Below are positions 4,980 through 5,122 of a stretch of DNA of 5,122 nucleotides, one piece after another. How positions within the stretch are numbered: position 1 is the first letter of the stretch; each line of letters starts with the position of its first letter. Position numbers and translations under genes: made by a program. The DNA lies in contig CAKUFB010000202.1 in assembly GCA_934647145.1 (NCBI GenBank), positions 1 to 5,122 of the forward strand, written 5' to 3'. This DNA is from an uncultured Clostridia bacterium. GTDB lineage: Bacteria > Bacillota > Clostridia > Christensenellales > Aristaeellaceae. Below the pieces are notes generated by a model. That model was not told the DNA's origin and did no database searches. It saw only the letters and a program-made list of their open reading frames with translations.

Positions 4980-5122
4980 ACTGAAAAAGTCAGTTTTGAA
5001 AAGGACTGGCTTTTTCGGTTGTAAAATGGTAAAATAGGGGGGGGAAGAAAGGCGGGAAGAAGATGCTGAAAACGGTGGTACAGACAGAGATGAGCCTGTC
5101 GCCATACGAAGGGTTGTATGAG
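4980..5122 (+). mobile_element. Probable left end of an IS1182-like insertion sequence (partial)
   Basis: A transposase-like reading frame begins at 5063 and runs off the window. Upstream, base composition shifts from GC-rich to A/T-rich at about 4980, and a 12-bp stem (4983-4994 with 5005-5016, one G:U) lies where the IS terminus and the transposase promoter would be expected. The boundary near 4980 is inferred only, since the matching right terminal repeat and target duplication are outside the window. The 4983-5016 stem, with A-run and T-run in its arms, could also act as a terminator guarding the element from outside transcription. Confidence 0.4.
5063..5122 (+). CDS. IS1182-like transposase, N-terminal 20 residues only
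   Basis: The visible residues read MLKTVVQTEMSLSPYEGLYE. The string SLSPYEGLYE resembles the extreme N-terminus of IS1182-family DDE transposases, which continue into a VPKDxxLRKI-type segment just outside this window. The start at 5063 follows a purine-rich stretch (AGGCGGGAAGAAG) that is a fair but not perfect ribosome binding site. A -10-like TAAAAT occurs at 5022-5027 and again at 5030-5035, with no well-spaced -35. It is the only gene on the plus strand. Twenty residues are too few to be certain of the family. Confidence 0.55.
   Translation, partial: MLKTVVQTEMSLSPYEGLYE

Noticed and set aside
4453..5037. Open frames across the right hairpin array, sharing a RAAAAAR.MRFP peptide with a frame at 17-301
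   Set aside because: The shared peptide comes from the shared hairpin module; stems, not codons, are conserved, and there is no ribosome binding site.

Overview
The window looks like accessory or intergenic-rich chromosome of a GC-rich Firmicute, most likely a gut-type member of the Clostridia. This is inferred from strong AGGAG-type ribosome binding sites 6-7 nt before ATG, vegetative promoters with perfect TATAAT boxes, and the gene families present (YfcC carrier, M20 amidohydrolase, paired short chromate-family transporters, an IS1182-like transposase start). No 16S rRNA or other species marker is present, so the taxonomy is only a guess.

Layout. 1-207: no gene; a run of GC-rich hairpins. 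208-1395 (-): M20 amidohydrolase. 1396-1691: a 296-bp gap filled with more hairpins. 1692-3098 (-): YfcC-family membrane carrier, with its own promoter at 3145-3173 overlapped by a 13-nt direct repeat. 3199-3228: a modest intrinsic terminator for the upstream unit. 3228-3797 and 3794-4372 (-): two short-chain CHR (chromate transporter) proteins overlapping by ATGA, read from a strong promoter at 4501-4529 through a structured leader of about 120 nt. 4530-4625: nothing recognised. 4626-4962: a second, longer chain of hairpins. 4980-5122 (+): probable left end of an insertion sequence, with the first 20 codons of an IS1182-like transposase running off the window.

How the genes work together. 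The chr pair probably forms one bipartite anion transporter. The YfcC carrier and the amidohydrolase face the same way and plausibly form an uptake-plus-hydrolysis unit for an acylated or amidated small molecule; the substrate cannot be read from sequence. I see no separate promoter for the amidohydrolase, so readthrough from yfcC across the hairpin gap is the simplest expression model.

The most unusual feature is the hairpin arrays. The left array (1-188) and the right array (4626-4962) share an ordered scaffold: a 12-bp hairpin, a 16-bp hairpin, an 8-bp hairpin and a 9-bp hairpin. Where the two copies differ inside a stem, both arms changed together, so pairing is kept. The right copy carries about 94 extra bases with three further hairpins between two scaffold elements, and one downstream slot holds an unrelated hairpin in each copy. 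This looks like a modular, exchangeable palindromic-cassette repeat family, not ordinary intergenic sequence.
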